Of a stretch of DNA of 64,000 nucleotides, positions 51,673 to 64,000 are shown piece by piece. Position 1 is the stretch's first letter; each line of letters starts with the position of its first letter. The notes under the pieces were generated by a model. That model did not search any database. It saw only the letters and a program-made list of their open reading frames with translations, and was not told the DNA's origin. This DNA is from Hippasteria phrygiana (Eukaryota; Echinodermata; Asteroidea; Valvatida; Goniasteridae): the NCBI GenBank assembly GCA_037893225.1, contig JAZGUH010000087.1, positions 62,001-126,000 of the forward strand. Reading direction: 5' to 3'. A program made the position numbers and the translations under genes.

Positions 51673-53990
51673 GGCTTCCCAGAGTTAAAACTTGTGCAGA
51701 AAATTCAAACCTCGCAATGTTAATTTTCTTTCCGGCCAACATCTGTGTACATATTACCGTCTATTTATTGCTCCATGCCTGTCAAATTCCCTGGGGTATG
51801 GACTTGCTTTACTCATTCATAATTGCATGAAATATCAACCAAATGCAGTAATTTTGACATGTATGTATAGCTTAGATCTGGCGCTACATGTTGCAATCAT
51901 CGGCGGCTTCCCAGAGTTAAAACTTGTGGAGAAAATTCAAACCTCGCAATGTTTATTTTCTTTCCGGCCAACATCTGTGTGCATATTACCGTCTATTTAT
52001 TGCTCCATGCATGTCAAATTCCCTGGGGTATGGACTTGCTTTACTCATTCATAATTGCATGAAATATCAACCAAATACAGTAATTTTGACATGTATAGAT
52101 AGCTTAGATCTGGCGCTACATGTTGCAATTATCGGCGGCTTCTTAGAGTTAACACTTGTGGAGAAAATTCAAACCTCGCAATGTTTATTTTCTTTCCGGC
52201 CAACATCTGTGTGCATATTACCTTCTATTTATTGCTCCATGCCTGTCAAATTCCCCAGGGTATGACTTGCTTTACTCATTCATAATTGCATGAAATATCA
52301 ACCAAATTCAGTAATTTTGACATGTATGGATAGCTTAGATCTGGCGCTACATGTTGCAATTATCGGCGGCTTCTTAGAGTTAACACTTGTGGAGAAAATT
52401 CAAACCTCGCAATGTTTATTTTCTTTCCGGCCAACATCTGTGTACATATTACCGTCTATTTATTGCTCCATGCATGTCAAATTCCCTGGGGTATGGACTT
52501 GCTTTATTCATTCATAATTGCATGAAATATCAACCAAATACAGTAATTTTGACATGTATGTATAGCTTAGATCTGGCGCTACATGTTGCAATCATCGGCG
52601 GCTTCTTAGAGTTAACACTTGTGGAGAAAATTCAAACCTCGCAATGTTTATTTTCTTTCCGGCCAACATCTGTGTACATGTTACCGTCTATTTATTGCTC
52701 CATGCCTGTCAAATTCCCTGGGGTATGGACTTGCTTTACTCATTCATAATTGCATGAAATATCAACCAAATGCAGTAATTTTGACATGTATGTATAGCTT
52801 AGATCTGGCGCTACATGTTGCAATCATCGGCGGCTTCCCAGAGTTAAAACTTGTGGAGAAAATTCAAACCTCGCAATGTTTATTTTCTTTCCGGCCAACA
52901 TCTGTGTACATGTTACCGTCTATTTATTGCTCCATGCATGTCAAATTCCCTGGGGTATGGACTTGCTTTACTCATTCATAATTGCATGAAATATCAACCA
53001 AATTCAGTAATTTTGACATGTATGGATAGCTTAGATCTGGCGCTACATGTTGCAATTATCGGCGGCTTCTTAGAGTTAAAACTTGTGGAGAAAATTCAAA
53101 CCTCGCAATGTTTATTTTCTTTCCGGCCAACATCTGTGTGCATATTACCTTCTATTTATTGCTCCATGCCTGTCAAATTCCCCAGGGTATGACTTGCTTT
53201 ACTCATTCATAATTGCATGAAATATCAACCAAATTCAGTAATTTTGACATGTATGGATAGCTTAGATCTGGCGCTACATGTTGCAATCATCCGCGGCTTC
53301 CCAGAGTTAAAACTTGTGGGGAAAATTCAAACCTCGCAATGTTAATTTTCTTTCCGGCCAACATCTGTGTACATATTACCGTCTATTTATTGCTCCATGC
53401 ATGTCAAATTCCCTGGGGTATGGACTTGCTTTATTCATTCATAATTGCATGAAATATCAACCAAATACAGTAATTTTGACATGTATGGATAGCTTAGATC
53501 TGGCGCTACATGTTGCAATCATCGGCGGCTTCTTAGAGTTAACACTTGTGGAGAAAATTCAAACCTCGCAATGTTTATTTTCTTTCCGGCCAACATCTGT
53601 GTACATGTTACCGTCTATTTATTGCTCCATGCCTGTCAAATTCCCTGGGGTATGGACTTGCTTTACTCATTCATAATTGCATGAAATATCAACCAAATGC
53701 AGTAATTTTGACATGTATGTATAGCTTAGATCTGGCGCTACATGTTGCAATCATCGGCGGCTTCCCAGAGTTAAAACTTGTGGAGAAAATTCAAACCTCG
53801 CAATGTTTATTTTCTTTCCGGCCAACATCTGTGTACATGTTACCGTCTATTTATTGCTCCATGCATGTCAAATTCCCTGGGGTATGGACTTGCTTTACTC
53901 ATTCATAATTGCATGAAATATCAACCAAATTCAGTAATTTTGACATGTATGGATAGCTTAGATCTGGCGCTACATGTTGCAATTATCGGC
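51673..53990. repeat. Reshuffled block of ten right-domain monomers
   Basis: The block opens as a copy of 49819-50500 (gtgcag n monomer, then tatagatag), then diverges. The monomer at 52368 has tacatatt and ttattcatt of n but keeps gtttat, so it is n-like without the defining substitution. It is followed by aaatacag with tatgtat, an unusual pairing. CCGCGG at 53291 and gtggggaaaa near 53316 repeat the pair at 50510, 2781 bp (12 monomers) earlier. Private agtaaatttg, near 51386, is just upstream and is not shared. Confidence 0.78.
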
Positions 53991-55611
53991 GGCTTCTTAG
54001 AGTTAAAACTTGTGGAGAAAATTCAAACCTCGCAATGTTTATTTTCTTTCCGGCCAACATCTGTGTGCATATTACCTTCTATTTATTGCTCCATGCCTGT
54101 CAAATTCCCCAGGGTATGACTTGCTTTACTCATTCATAATTGCATGAAATATCAACCAAATTCAGTAATTTTGACATGTATGGATAGCTTAGATCTGGCG
54201 CTACATGTTGCAATCATCGGCGGCTTCCCAGAGTTAGAACTTGTGCAGAAAATTCAAACCTCGCAATGTTAATTTTCTTTCCGGCCAACATCTGTGTACA
54301 TATTACCGTCTATTTATAGCTCCATGCATGTCAAATTCCCTGGGGTATGGACTTGCTTTATTCATTCATAATTGCATGAAATATCAACCAAATGCAGTAT
54401 TTTTGACATGTATGGATAGCTTAGATCTGGCGCTACATGTTGCAATTATCGGCGGCTTCTTAGAGTTAACACTTGTGGAGAAAATTCAAACCTCGCAATG
54501 TTTATTTTCTTTCCGGCCAACATCTGTGTACATGTTACCGTCTATTTATTGCTCCATGCATGTCAAATTCCCTGGGATATGGACTTGCTTTACTCATTCA
54601 TAATTGCATGAAATATCAACCAAATGCAGTAATTTTGACATGTATGTATAGCTTAGATCTGGCGCTACATGTTGCAATCATCGGCGGCTTCCCAGAGTTA
54701 AAACTTGTGGAGAAAATTCAAACCTCGCAATGTTTATTTTCTTTCCGGCCAACATCTGTGTGCATATTACCGTCTATTTATTGCTCCATGCATGTCAAAT
54801 TCCCTGGGGTATGGACTTGCTTTACTCATTCATAATTGCATGAAATATCAACCAAATTCAGTAATTTTGACATGTATGGATAGCTTAGATCTGGCGCTAC
54901 ATGTTGCAATTATCGGCGGCTTCTTAGAGTTAAAACTTGTGGAGAAAATTCAAACCTCGCAATGTTTATTTTCTTTCCGGCCAACATCTGTGTGCATATT
55001 ACCTTCTATTTATTGCTCCATGCCTGTCAAATTCTCCAGGGTATGACTTGCTTTACTCATTCATAATTGCATGAAATATCAACCAAATTCAGTAATTTTG
55101 ACATGTATGGATAGCTTAGATCTGGCGCTACATGTTGCAATCATCGGCGGCTTCCCAGAGTTAAAACTTGTGGAGAAAATTCAAACCTCGCAATGTTTAT
55201 TTTCTTCCGGCCAACATCTGTGTACATGTTACCGTCTATTTATTGCTCCATGCCTGTCAAATTCCCTGGGGTATGGACTTGCTTTACTCATTCATAATTG
55301 CATAAAATATCAACCAAATGCAGTAATTTTGACATGTATGTATAGCTTAGATCTGGCGCTACATGTTGCAATCATCGGCGGCTTCCCAGAGTTAAAACTT
55401 GTGGAGAAAATTCAAACCTCGCAATGTTTATTTTCTTTCCGGCCAACATCTGTGTACATGTTACCGTCTATTTATTGCTCCATGCATGTCAAATTCCCTG
55501 GGGTATGGACTTGCTTTACTCATTCATAATTGCATGAAATATCAACCAAATGCAGTAATTTTGACATGTATGTATAGCTTAGATCTGGCGCTACATGTTG
55601 CAATCATCGGC
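53991..55611. repeat. Seven monomers of a block repeated at +6720 bp
   Basis: Seven monomers with several private marks: gagttagaac with gtgcag near 54232, tttatagctcc near 54314, ctgggatatgg near 54573, the one-T deletion ttcttccgg near 55203 and cataaaatat near 55302. Every one recurs exactly 6720 bp later in 60711-62331. A ctccag monomer at 54918 here has the ccgg form instead of ccag. Confidence 0.87.
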
Positions 55612-58600
55612 GGCTTCCCAGAGTTAAAACTTGTGGAGAAAATTCAAACCTCGCAATGTTTATTTTCTTTCCGGCCAACATCTGTGTGCATATTACCGTC
55701 TATTTATTGCTCCATGCATGTCAAATTCTCCAGGGTATGACTTGCTTTACTCATTCATAATTGCATGAAATATCAACCAAATTCAGTAATTTTGACATGT
55801 ATGGATAGCTTAGATCTGGCGCTACATGTTGCAATCATCGGCGGCTTCCCAGAGTTAAAACTTGTGGAGAAAATTCAAACCTCGCAATGTTAATTTTCTT
55901 TCCGGCCAACATCTGTGTACATATTACCGTCTATTTATTGCTCCATGCATGTCAAATTCCCTGGGGTATGGACTTGCTTTATTCATTCATAATTGCATGA
56001 AATATCAACCAAATGCAGTATTTTTGACATGTATGGATAGCTTAGATCTGGCGCTACATGTTGCAATTATCGGCGGCTTCTTAGAGTTAACACTTGTGGA
56101 GAAAATTCAAACCTCGCAATGTTTATTTTCTTTCCGGCCAACATCTGTGTACATGTTACCGTCTATTTATTGCTCCATGCCTGTCAAATTCCCTGGGGTA
56201 TGGACTTGCTTTACTCATTCATAATTGCATGAAATATCAACCAAATGCAGTAATTTTGACATGTATGTATAGCTTAGATCTGGCGCTACATGTTGCAATC
56301 ATCGGCGGCTTCCCAGAGTTAAAACTTGTGGAGAAAATTCAAACCTCGCAATGTTTATTTTCTTTCCGGCCAACATCTGTGTGCATATTACCGTCTATTT
56401 ATTGCTCCATGCATGTCAAATTCCCTGGGGTATGGACTTGCTTTACTCATTCATAATTGCATGAAATATCAACCAAATACAGTAATTTTGACATGTATGG
56501 ATAGCTTAGATCTGGCGCTACATGTTGCAATTATCGGCGGCTTCTTAGAGTTAACACTTGTGGAGAAAATTCAAACCTCGCAATGTTTATTTTCTTTCCG
56601 GCCAACATCTGTGTACATGTTACCGTCTATTTATTGCTCCATGCCTGTCAAATTCCCTGGGGTATGGACTTGCTTTACTCATTCATAATTGCATTAAATA
56701 TCAACCAAATTCAGTAATTTTGACATGTATGGATAGCTTAGATCTGGCGCTACATGTTGCAATTATCGGCGGCTTCTTAGAGTTAAAACTTGTGGAGAAA
56801 ATTCAAACCTCGCAATGTTTATTTTCTTTCCGGCCAACATCTGTGTGCATATTACCTTCTATTTATTGCTCCATGCCTGTCAAATTCCCCAGGGTATGAC
56901 TTGCTTTACTCATTCATAATTGCATGAAATATCAACCAAATTCAGTAATTTTGACATGTATGGATAGCTTAGATCTGGCGCTACATGTTGCAATCATCCG
57001 CGGCTTCCCAGAGTTAAAACTTGTGGAGAAAATTCAAACCTCGCAATGTTAATTTTCTTTCCGGCCAACATCTGTGTACATATTACCGTCTATTTATTGC
57101 TCCATGCATGTCAAATTCCCTGGGGTATGGACTTGCTTTATTCATTCATAATTGCATGAAATATCAACCAAATGCAGTAATTTTGACATGTATGTATAGC
57201 TTAGATCTGGCGCTACATGTTGCAATCATCGGCGGCTTCCCAGAGTTAAAACTTGTGGAGAAAATCCAAACCTCGCAATGTTTATTTTCTTTCCGGCCAA
57301 CATCTGTGTACATGTTACCGTCTATTTATTGCTCCATGCATGTCAAATTCCCTGGGGTATGGACTTGCTTTACTCATTCATAATTGCATGAAATATCAAC
57401 CAAATGCAGTAATTTTGACATGTATGTATAGCTTAGATCTGGCGCTACATGTTGCAATCATCGGCGGCTTCCCAGAGTTAAAACTTGTGGAGAAAATTCA
57501 AACCTCGCAATGTTTATTTTCTTTCCGGCCAACATCTGTGTGCATATTACCGTCTATTTATTGCTCCATGCATGTCAAATTCTCCAGGGTATGACTTGCT
57601 TTACTCATTCATAATTGCATGAAATATCAACCAAATTCAGTAATTTTGACATGTATGGATAGCTTAGATCTGGCGCTACATGTTGCAATCATCGGCGGCT
57701 TCCCAGAGTTAAAACTTGTGGAGAAAATTCAAACCTCGCAATGTTAATTTTCTTTCCGGCCAACATCTGTGTACATATTACCGTCTATTTATTGCTCCAT
57801 GCATGTCAAATTCCCTGGGGTATGGACTTGCTTTATTCATTCATAATTGCATGAAATATCAACCAAATGCAGTATTTTTGACATGTATGGATAGCTTAGA
57901 TCTGGCGCTACATGTTGCAATTATCGGCGGCTTCTTAGAGTTAACACTTGTGGAGAAAATTCAAACCTCGCAATGTTTATTTTCTTTCCGGCCAACATCT
58001 GTGTACATGTTACCGTCTATTTATTGCTCCATGCCTGTCAAATTCCCTGGGGTATGGACTTGCTTTACTCATTCATAATTGCATGAAATATCAACCAAAT
58101 GCAGTAATTTTGACATGTATGTATAGCTTAGATCTGGCGCTACATGTTGCAATCATCGGCGGCTTCCCAGAGTTAAAACTTGTGGAGAAAATTCAAACCT
58201 CGCAATGTTTATTTTCTTTCCGGCCAACATCTGTGTGCATATTACCGTCTATTTATTGCTCCATGCATGTCAAATTCCCTGGGGTATGGACTTGCTTTAC
58301 TCATTCATAATTGCATGAAATATCAACCAAATACAGTAATTTTGACATGTATGGATAGCTTAGATCTGGCGCTACATGTTGCAATTATCGGCGGCTTCTT
58401 AGAGTTAACACTTGTGGAGAAAATTCAAACCTCGCAATGTTTATTTTCTTTCCGGCCAACATCTGTGTACATGTTACCGTCTATTTATTGCTCCATGCCT
58501 GTCAAATTCCCTGGGGTATGGACTTGCTTTACTCATTCATAATTGCATTAAATATCAACCAAATTCAGTAATTTTGACATGTATGGATAGCTTAGATCTG

Positions 58601-59319
58601 GCGCTACATGTTGCAATTATCGGCGGCTTCTTAGAGTTAAAACTTGTGGAGAAAATTCAAACCTCGCAATGTTTATTTTCTTTCCGGCCAACATCTGTGT
58701 GCATATTACCTTCTATTTATTGCTCCATGCCTGTCAAATTCCCCAGGGTATGACTTGCTTTACTCATTCATAATTGCATGAAATATCAACCAAATTCAGT
58801 AATTTTGACATGTATGGATAGCTTAGATCTGGCGCTACATGTTGCAATCATCCGCGGCTTCCCAGAGTTAAAACTTGTGGAGAAAATTCAAACCTCGCAA
58901 TGTTAATTTTCTTTCCGGCCAACATCTGTGTACATATTACCGTCTATTTATTGCTCCATGCATGTCAAATTCCCTGGGGTATGGACTTGCTTTATTCATT
59001 CATAATTGCATGAAATATCAACCAAATGCAGTAATTTTGACATGTATGTATAGCTTAGATCTGGCGCTACATGTTGCAATCATCGGCGGCTTCCCAGAGT
59101 TAAAACTTGTGGAGAAAATCCAAACCTCGCAATGTTTATTTTCTTTCCGGCCAACATCTGTGTACATGTTACCGTCTATTTATTGCTCCATGCCTGTCAA
59201 ATACCCTGGGGTATGGACTTGCTTTACTCATTCATAATTGCATGAAATATCAACCAAATGCAGTAATTTTGACATGTATGTATAGCTTAGATCTGGCGCT
59301 ACATGTTGCAATCATCGGC
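55612..59319. repeat. Tandem pair of 1854-bp 8-mer HOR units
   Basis: Units 55612-57465 and 57466-59319 each contain eight monomers: cttccc/ctccag, n, taacac, cttccc with aaatacag, taacac, ccccag, n, cttccc. Private marks repeat at +1854: cattaaatat near 56693 and 58547, CCGCGG at 56998 and 58852, and aaaatccaaac near 57261 and 59115. The last monomer differs between units (catgcatg versus catgcctg plus private aaataccc near 59200). It is an 8-mer of the same length as the left-domain HOR but built from other haplotypes. Confidence 0.9.
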
Positions 59320-60710
59320 GGCTTCCCAGAGTTAAAACTTGTGGAGAAAATTCAAACCTCGCAATGTTTATTTTCTTCCGGCCAACATCTGTGTGCATAT
59401 TACCGTCTATTTATTGCTCCATGCATGTCAAATTCCCTGGGGTATGGACTTGCTTTACTCATTCATAATTGCATGAAATATCAACCAAATACAGTAATTT
59501 TGACATGTATGGATAGCTTAGATCTGGCGCTACATGTTGCAATTATCGGCGGCTTCTTAGAGTTAACACTTGTGGAGAAAATTCAAACCTCGCAATGTTT
59601 ATTTTCTTTCCGGCCAACATCTGTGTACATGTTACCGTCTATTTATTGCTCCATGCCTGTCAAATTCCCTGGGGTATGGACTTGCTTTACTCATTCATAA
59701 TTGCATGAAATATCAACCAAATGCAGTATTTTTGACATGTATGGATAGCTTAGATCTGGCGCTACATGTTGCAATCATCGGCGGCTTCCTAGAGTTAAAA
59801 CTTGTGGAGAAAATTCAAACCTCGCAATGTTTATTTTCTTTCCGGCCAACATCTGTGTACATGTTACCGTCTATTTATTGCTCCATGCCTGTCAAATTCC
59901 CTGGGGTATGGACTTGCTTTACTCATTCATAATTGCATGAAATATCAACCAAATTCAGTAATTTTGACATGTATGGATAGCTTAGATCTGGCGCTACATG
60001 TTGCAATTATCGGCGGCTTCTTAGAGTTAACACTTGTGGAGAAAATTCAAACCTCGCAATGTTTATTTTCTTTCCGGCCAACATCTGTGTACATGTTACC
60101 GTCTATTTATTGCTCCATGCCTGTCAAATTCCCTGGGGTATGGACTTGCTTTACTCATTCATAATTGCATGAAATATCAACCAAATGCAGTAATTTTGAC
60201 ATGTATGTATAGCTTAGATCTGGCGCTACATGTTGCAATTATCGGCGGCTTCCCAGAGTTAAAACTTGTGGAGAAAATTCAAACCTCGCAATGTTTATTT
60301 TCTTTCCAGCCAACATCTGTGTGCATATTACCGTCTATTTATTGCTCCATGCATGTCAAATTCCCTGGGGTATGGACTTGCTTTACTCATTCATAATTGC
60401 ATGAAATATCAACCAAATTCAGTAATTTTGACATGTATGGATAGCTTAGATCTGGCGCTACATGTTGCAATTATCGGCGGCTTCTTAGAGTTAACACTTG
60501 TGGAGAAAATTCAAACCTCGCAATGTTTATTTTCTTTCCGGCCAACATCTGTGTACATGTTACCGTCTATTTATTGCTCCATGCCTGTCAAATTCCCTGG
60601 GGTATGGACTTGCTTTACTCATTCATAATTGCATGAAATATCAACCAAATTCAGTAATTTTGACATGTATGGATAGCTTAGATCTGGCGCTACATGTTGC
60701 AATTATCGGC
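59320..60710. repeat. Six-monomer linker with a left-domain type monomer
   Basis: The order is a''-like (ttcttccgg near 59374, then aaatacag), two mixed monomers, taacac, a c monomer, taacac. The c monomer at 60247 has ttccagcc (near 60306), gcatat, ccgtct and catgcatg with attatc tails on both sides. That is the full left-domain c signature, otherwise absent after about 38.1 kb. The monomer at 59783 starts cttcctag, midway between the two common head forms. Confidence 0.8.
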
Positions 60711-63700
60711 GGCTTCTTAGAGTTAAAACTTGTGGAGAAAATTCAAACCTCGCAATGTTTATTTTCTTTCCGGCCAACATCTGTGTGCATATTACCTTCT
60801 ATTTATTGCTCCATGCCTGTCAAATTCCCCAGGGTATGACTTGCTTTACTCATTCATAATTGCATGAAATATCAACCAAATTCAGTAATTTTGACATGTA
60901 TGGATAGCTTAGATCTGGCGCTACATGTTGCAATCATCGGCGGCTTCCCAGAGTTAGAACTTGTGCAGAAAATTCAAACCTCGCAATGTTAATTTTCTTT
61001 CCGGCCAACATCTGTGTACATATTACCGTCTATTTATAGCTCCATGCATGTCAAATTCCCTGGGGTATGGACTTGCTTTATTCATTCATAATTGCATGAA
61101 ATATCAACCAAATGCAGTATTTTTGACATGTATGGATAGCTTAGATCTGGCGCTACATGTTGCAATTATCGGCGGCTTCTTAGAGTTAACACTTGTGGAG
61201 AAAATTCAAACCTCGCAATGTTTATTTTCTTTCCGGCCAACATCTGTGTACATGTTACCGTCTATTTATTGCTCCATGCATGTCAAATTCCCTGGGATAT
61301 GGACTTGCTTTACTCATTCATAATTGCATGAAATATCAACCAAATGCAGTAATTTTGACATGTATGTATAGCTTAGATCTGGCGCTACATGTTGCAATCA
61401 TCGGCGGCTTCCCAGAGTTAAAACTTGTGGAGAAAATTCAAACCTCGCAATGTTTATTTTCTTTCCGGCCAACATCTGTGTGCATATTACCGTCTATTTA
61501 TTGCTCCATGCATGTCAAATTCCCTGGGGTATGGACTTGCTTTACTCATTCATAATTGCATGAAATATCAACCAAATTCAGTAATTTTGACATGTATGGA
61601 TAGCTTAGATCTGGCGCTACATGTTGCAATTATCGGCGGCTTCTTAGAGTTAAAACTTGTGGAGAAAATTCAAACCTCGCAATGTTTATTTTCTTTCCGG
61701 CCAACATCTGTGTGCATATTACCTTCTATTTATTGCTCCATGCCTGTCAAATTCTCCAGGGTATGACTTGCTTTACTCATTCATAATTGCATGAAATATC
61801 AACCAAATTCAGTAATTTTGACATGTATGGATAGCTTAGATCTGGCGCTACATGTTGCAATCATCGGCGGCTTCCCAGAGTTAAAACTTGTGGAGAAAAT
61901 TCAAACCTCGCAATGTTTATTTTCTTCCGGCCAACATCTGTGTACATGTTACCGTCTATTTATTGCTCCATGCCTGTCAAATTCCCTGGGGTATGGACTT
62001 GCTTTACTCATTCATAATTGCATAAAATATCAACCAAATGCAGTAATTTTGACATGTATGTATAGCTTAGATCTGGCGCTACATGTTGCAATCATCGGCG
62101 GCTTCCCAGAGTTAAAACTTGTGGAGAAAATTCAAACCTCGCAATGTTTATTTTCTTTCCGGCCAACATCTGTGTACATGTTACCGTCTATTTATTGCTC
62201 CATGCATGTCAAATTCCCTGGGGTATGGACTTGCTTTACTCATTCATAATTGCATGAAATATCAACCAAATGCAGTAATTTTGACATGTATGTATAGCTT
62301 AGATCTGGCGCTACATGTTGCAATCATCGGCGGCTTCCCAGAGTTAAAACTTGTGGAGAAAATTCAAACCTCGCAATGTTTATTTTCTTTCCGGCCAACA
62401 TCTGTGTGCATATTACCGTCTATTTATTGCTCCATGCATGTCAAATTCTCCAGGGTATGACTTGCTTTACTCATTCATAATTGCATGAAATATCAACCAA
62501 ATTCAGTAATTTTGACATGTATGGATAGCTTAGATCTGGCGCTACATGTTGCAATCATCGGCGGCTTCCCAGAGTTAAAACTTGTGGAGAAAATTCAAAC
62601 CTCGCAATGTTAATTTTCTTTCCGGCCAACATCTGTGTACATATTACCGTCTATTTATTGCTCCATGCATGTCAAATTCCCTGGGGTATGGACTTGCTTT
62701 ATTCATTCATAATTGCATGAAATATCAACCAAATGCAGTATTTTTGACATGTATGGATAGCTTAGATCTGGCGCTACATGTTGCAATTATCGGCGGCTTC
62801 TTAGAGTTAACACTTGTGGAGAAAATTCAAACCTCGCAATGTTTATTTTCTTTCCGGCCAACATCTGTGTACATGTTACCGTCTATTTATTGCTCCATGC
62901 CTGTCAAATTCCCTGGGGTATGGACTTGCTTTACTCATTCATAATTGCATGAAATATCAACCAAATGCAGTAATTTTGACATGTATGTATAGCTTAGATC
63001 TGGCGCTACATGTTGCAATCATCGGCGGCTTCCCAGAGTTAAAACTTGTGGAGAAAATTCAAACCTCGCAATGTTTATTTTCTTTCCGGCCAACATCTGT
63101 GTGCATATTACCGTCTATTTATTGCTCCATGCATGTCAAATTCCCTGGGGTATGGACTTGCTTTACTCATTCATAATTGCATGAAATATCAACCAAATAC
63201 AGTAATTTTGACATGTATGGATAGCTTAGATCTGGCGCTACATGTTGCAATTATCGGCGGCTTCTTAGAGTTAACACTTGTGGAGAAAATTCAAACCTCG
63301 CAATGTTTATTTTCTTTCCGGCCAACATCTGTGTACATGTTACCGTCTATTTATTGCTCCATGCCTGTCAAATTCCCTGGGGTATGGACTTGCTTTACTC
63401 ATTCATAATTGCATTAAATATCAACCAAATTCAGTAATTTTGACATGTATGGATAGCTTAGATCTGGCGCTACATGTTGCAATTATCGGCGGCTTCTTAG
63501 AGTTAAAACTTGTGGAGAAAATTCAAACCTCGCAATGTTTATTTTCTTTCCGGCCAACATCTGTGTGCATATTACCTTCTATTTATTGCTCCATGCCTGT
63601 CAAATTCCCCAGGGTATGACTTGCTTTACTCATTCATAATTGCATGAAATATCAACCAAATTCAGTAATTTTGACATGTATGGATAGCTTAGATCTGGCG

Positions 63701-64000
63701 CTACATGTTGCAATCATCCGCGGCTTCCCAGAGTTAAAACTTGTGGAGAAAATTCAAACCTCGCAATGTTAATTTTCTTTCCGGCCAACATCTGTGTACA
63801 TATTACCGTCTATTTATTGCTCCATGCATGTCAAATTCCCTGGGGTATGGACTTGCTTTATTCATTCATAATTGCATGAAATATCAACCAAATGCAGTAA
63901 TTTTGACATGTATGTATAGCTTAGATCTGGCGCTACATGTTGCAATCATCGGCGGCTTCCCAGAGTTAAAACTTGTGGAGAAAATCCAAACCTCGCAATG
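60711..64000. repeat. Copy of 53991-57280 at +6720 bp, runs off window
   Basis: The monomer order and all seven private marks of 53991-57280 recur at an offset of 6720 bp: gagttagaac, tttatagctcc, ctgggatatgg, cataaaatat, ttcttccgg, cattaaatat and aaaatccaaac. CCGCGG at 63718 matches 56998. The spacing is 29 monomers, eight of them 231 bp. No recurrent diagnostic difference was seen between the copies. The match begins inside the preceding monomer (about 53.87 and 60.59 kb) and continues to the last base, so its full length is unknown. Confidence 0.9.

Larger units (their letters stand above)
1..64000. repeat. Satellite DNA array, 232-bp monomer, head to tail
   Basis: About 276 consecutive copies of one monomer fill the window with no unique spacer. 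Landmarks such as ggcttc, the AGATCT site, cataattgcatg and ttgacatgtatg return every 232 bp, or every 231 bp in monomers with ctccag or ccccag in place of cctgggg. All copies share one orientation, and neighbours differ at only a few recurrent sites. One counted monomer is 38% GC. Reading frames along the array are overlapping, shift with every repeat and give no recognisable protein. A long, homogeneous, organised tandem array is typical of eukaryotic centromeric or heterochromatic satellite. The centromeric role is inference, and I do not recognise the family or host. Both array edges lie outside the window. Confidence 0.98.

Noticed and set aside
1..64000. CRISPR array
   Set aside because: The period is 232 bp with near-identical whole monomers. 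There are no short repeats alternating with unique spacers and no cas genes.
1..64000. Transposon, LTR, rRNA, tRNA or telomere repeats in or beside the array
   Set aside because: Reading monomer by monomer I found no insertion longer than one base, no target-site duplications, no poly-A tails and no telomeric repeats.
1..64000. Undescribed gene system or operon hidden in the window
   Set aside because: Every stretch is accounted for by the monomer. Nothing non-satellite remains on either strand to encode such a system.

Overview
The whole 64 kb window is one uninterrupted satellite DNA array. A monomer of 232 bp (231 bp in two recurrent sub-types) is repeated head to tail about 276 times, always in the same orientation. 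It starts inside the array at base 1 and is still inside it at base 64000. I found no protein gene, RNA gene, transposon, CRISPR array or unique sequence of any length. A representative monomer is about 38% GC, carries a BglII site (AGATCT) and has six CpGs. Such arrays are typical of eukaryotic centromeric, pericentromeric or subtelomeric heterochromatin. I do not recognise the monomer, so I name neither a species nor a satellite family.

The monomers differ at about 15 recurrent diagnostic sites, and these define a small set of haplotypes. I use these letters. a: cttccc start, ttccag, catgcatg, then gcag and ggatag. b: cttctt, taacac, aacttc, catgcc. c: like a but followed by ttcag. d: cttctt, taaaac, tacatg, catgcatg. 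e: like d but attcga and catgcc. f: cttccc, ttccag, ccttct, ctccag, 231 bp. g: cttctt, attcga (g' has ttcaga), ccttct, ccccag, 231 bp. h: cttctt, taacac, tacatg, catgcatg. n: gttaat instead of gtttat, usually with tacatatt, ttattcatt and agtattt. a'' is an a/c form with a one-base deletion in its T-rich stretch; x is a hybrid. The haplotypes are arranged in higher-order repeats (HORs).

Layout. (1) 1-18999: left domain, built on an 8-mer HOR a-b-c-d-e-f-g-h of 1854 bp, with complete units at 1, 9037, 10891, 14134 and 15988 and shortened or shuffled units between them. (2) 19000-24094: three units ending in g'-n, where n monomers first appear. (3) 24095-32902: the 8-mer HOR again, including a 10-mer expansion. 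(4) 32903-38923: units that copy the 17.9-20.2 kb block, ending in g'-n. (5) 38924-49818: right domain. Haplotypes b and the ttccag forms vanish, and a 14-mer HOR of 3245 bp (itself two related 7-mers) takes over. (6) 49819-64000: further reshuffled units, including a tandem 1854-bp 8-mer pair at 55612-59319 and a block of at least 3.4 kb repeated at 6720 bp spacing that runs off the window end.

There are no genes working together here. The content is the history of unequal exchange and conversion in a satellite: nested HORs, hybrid monomers, shared private mutations marking recent block duplications, and a change of HOR family near 38.9 kb. The open reading frames in the array are by-products of the repeat; the 232-bp period changes frame at every monomer.
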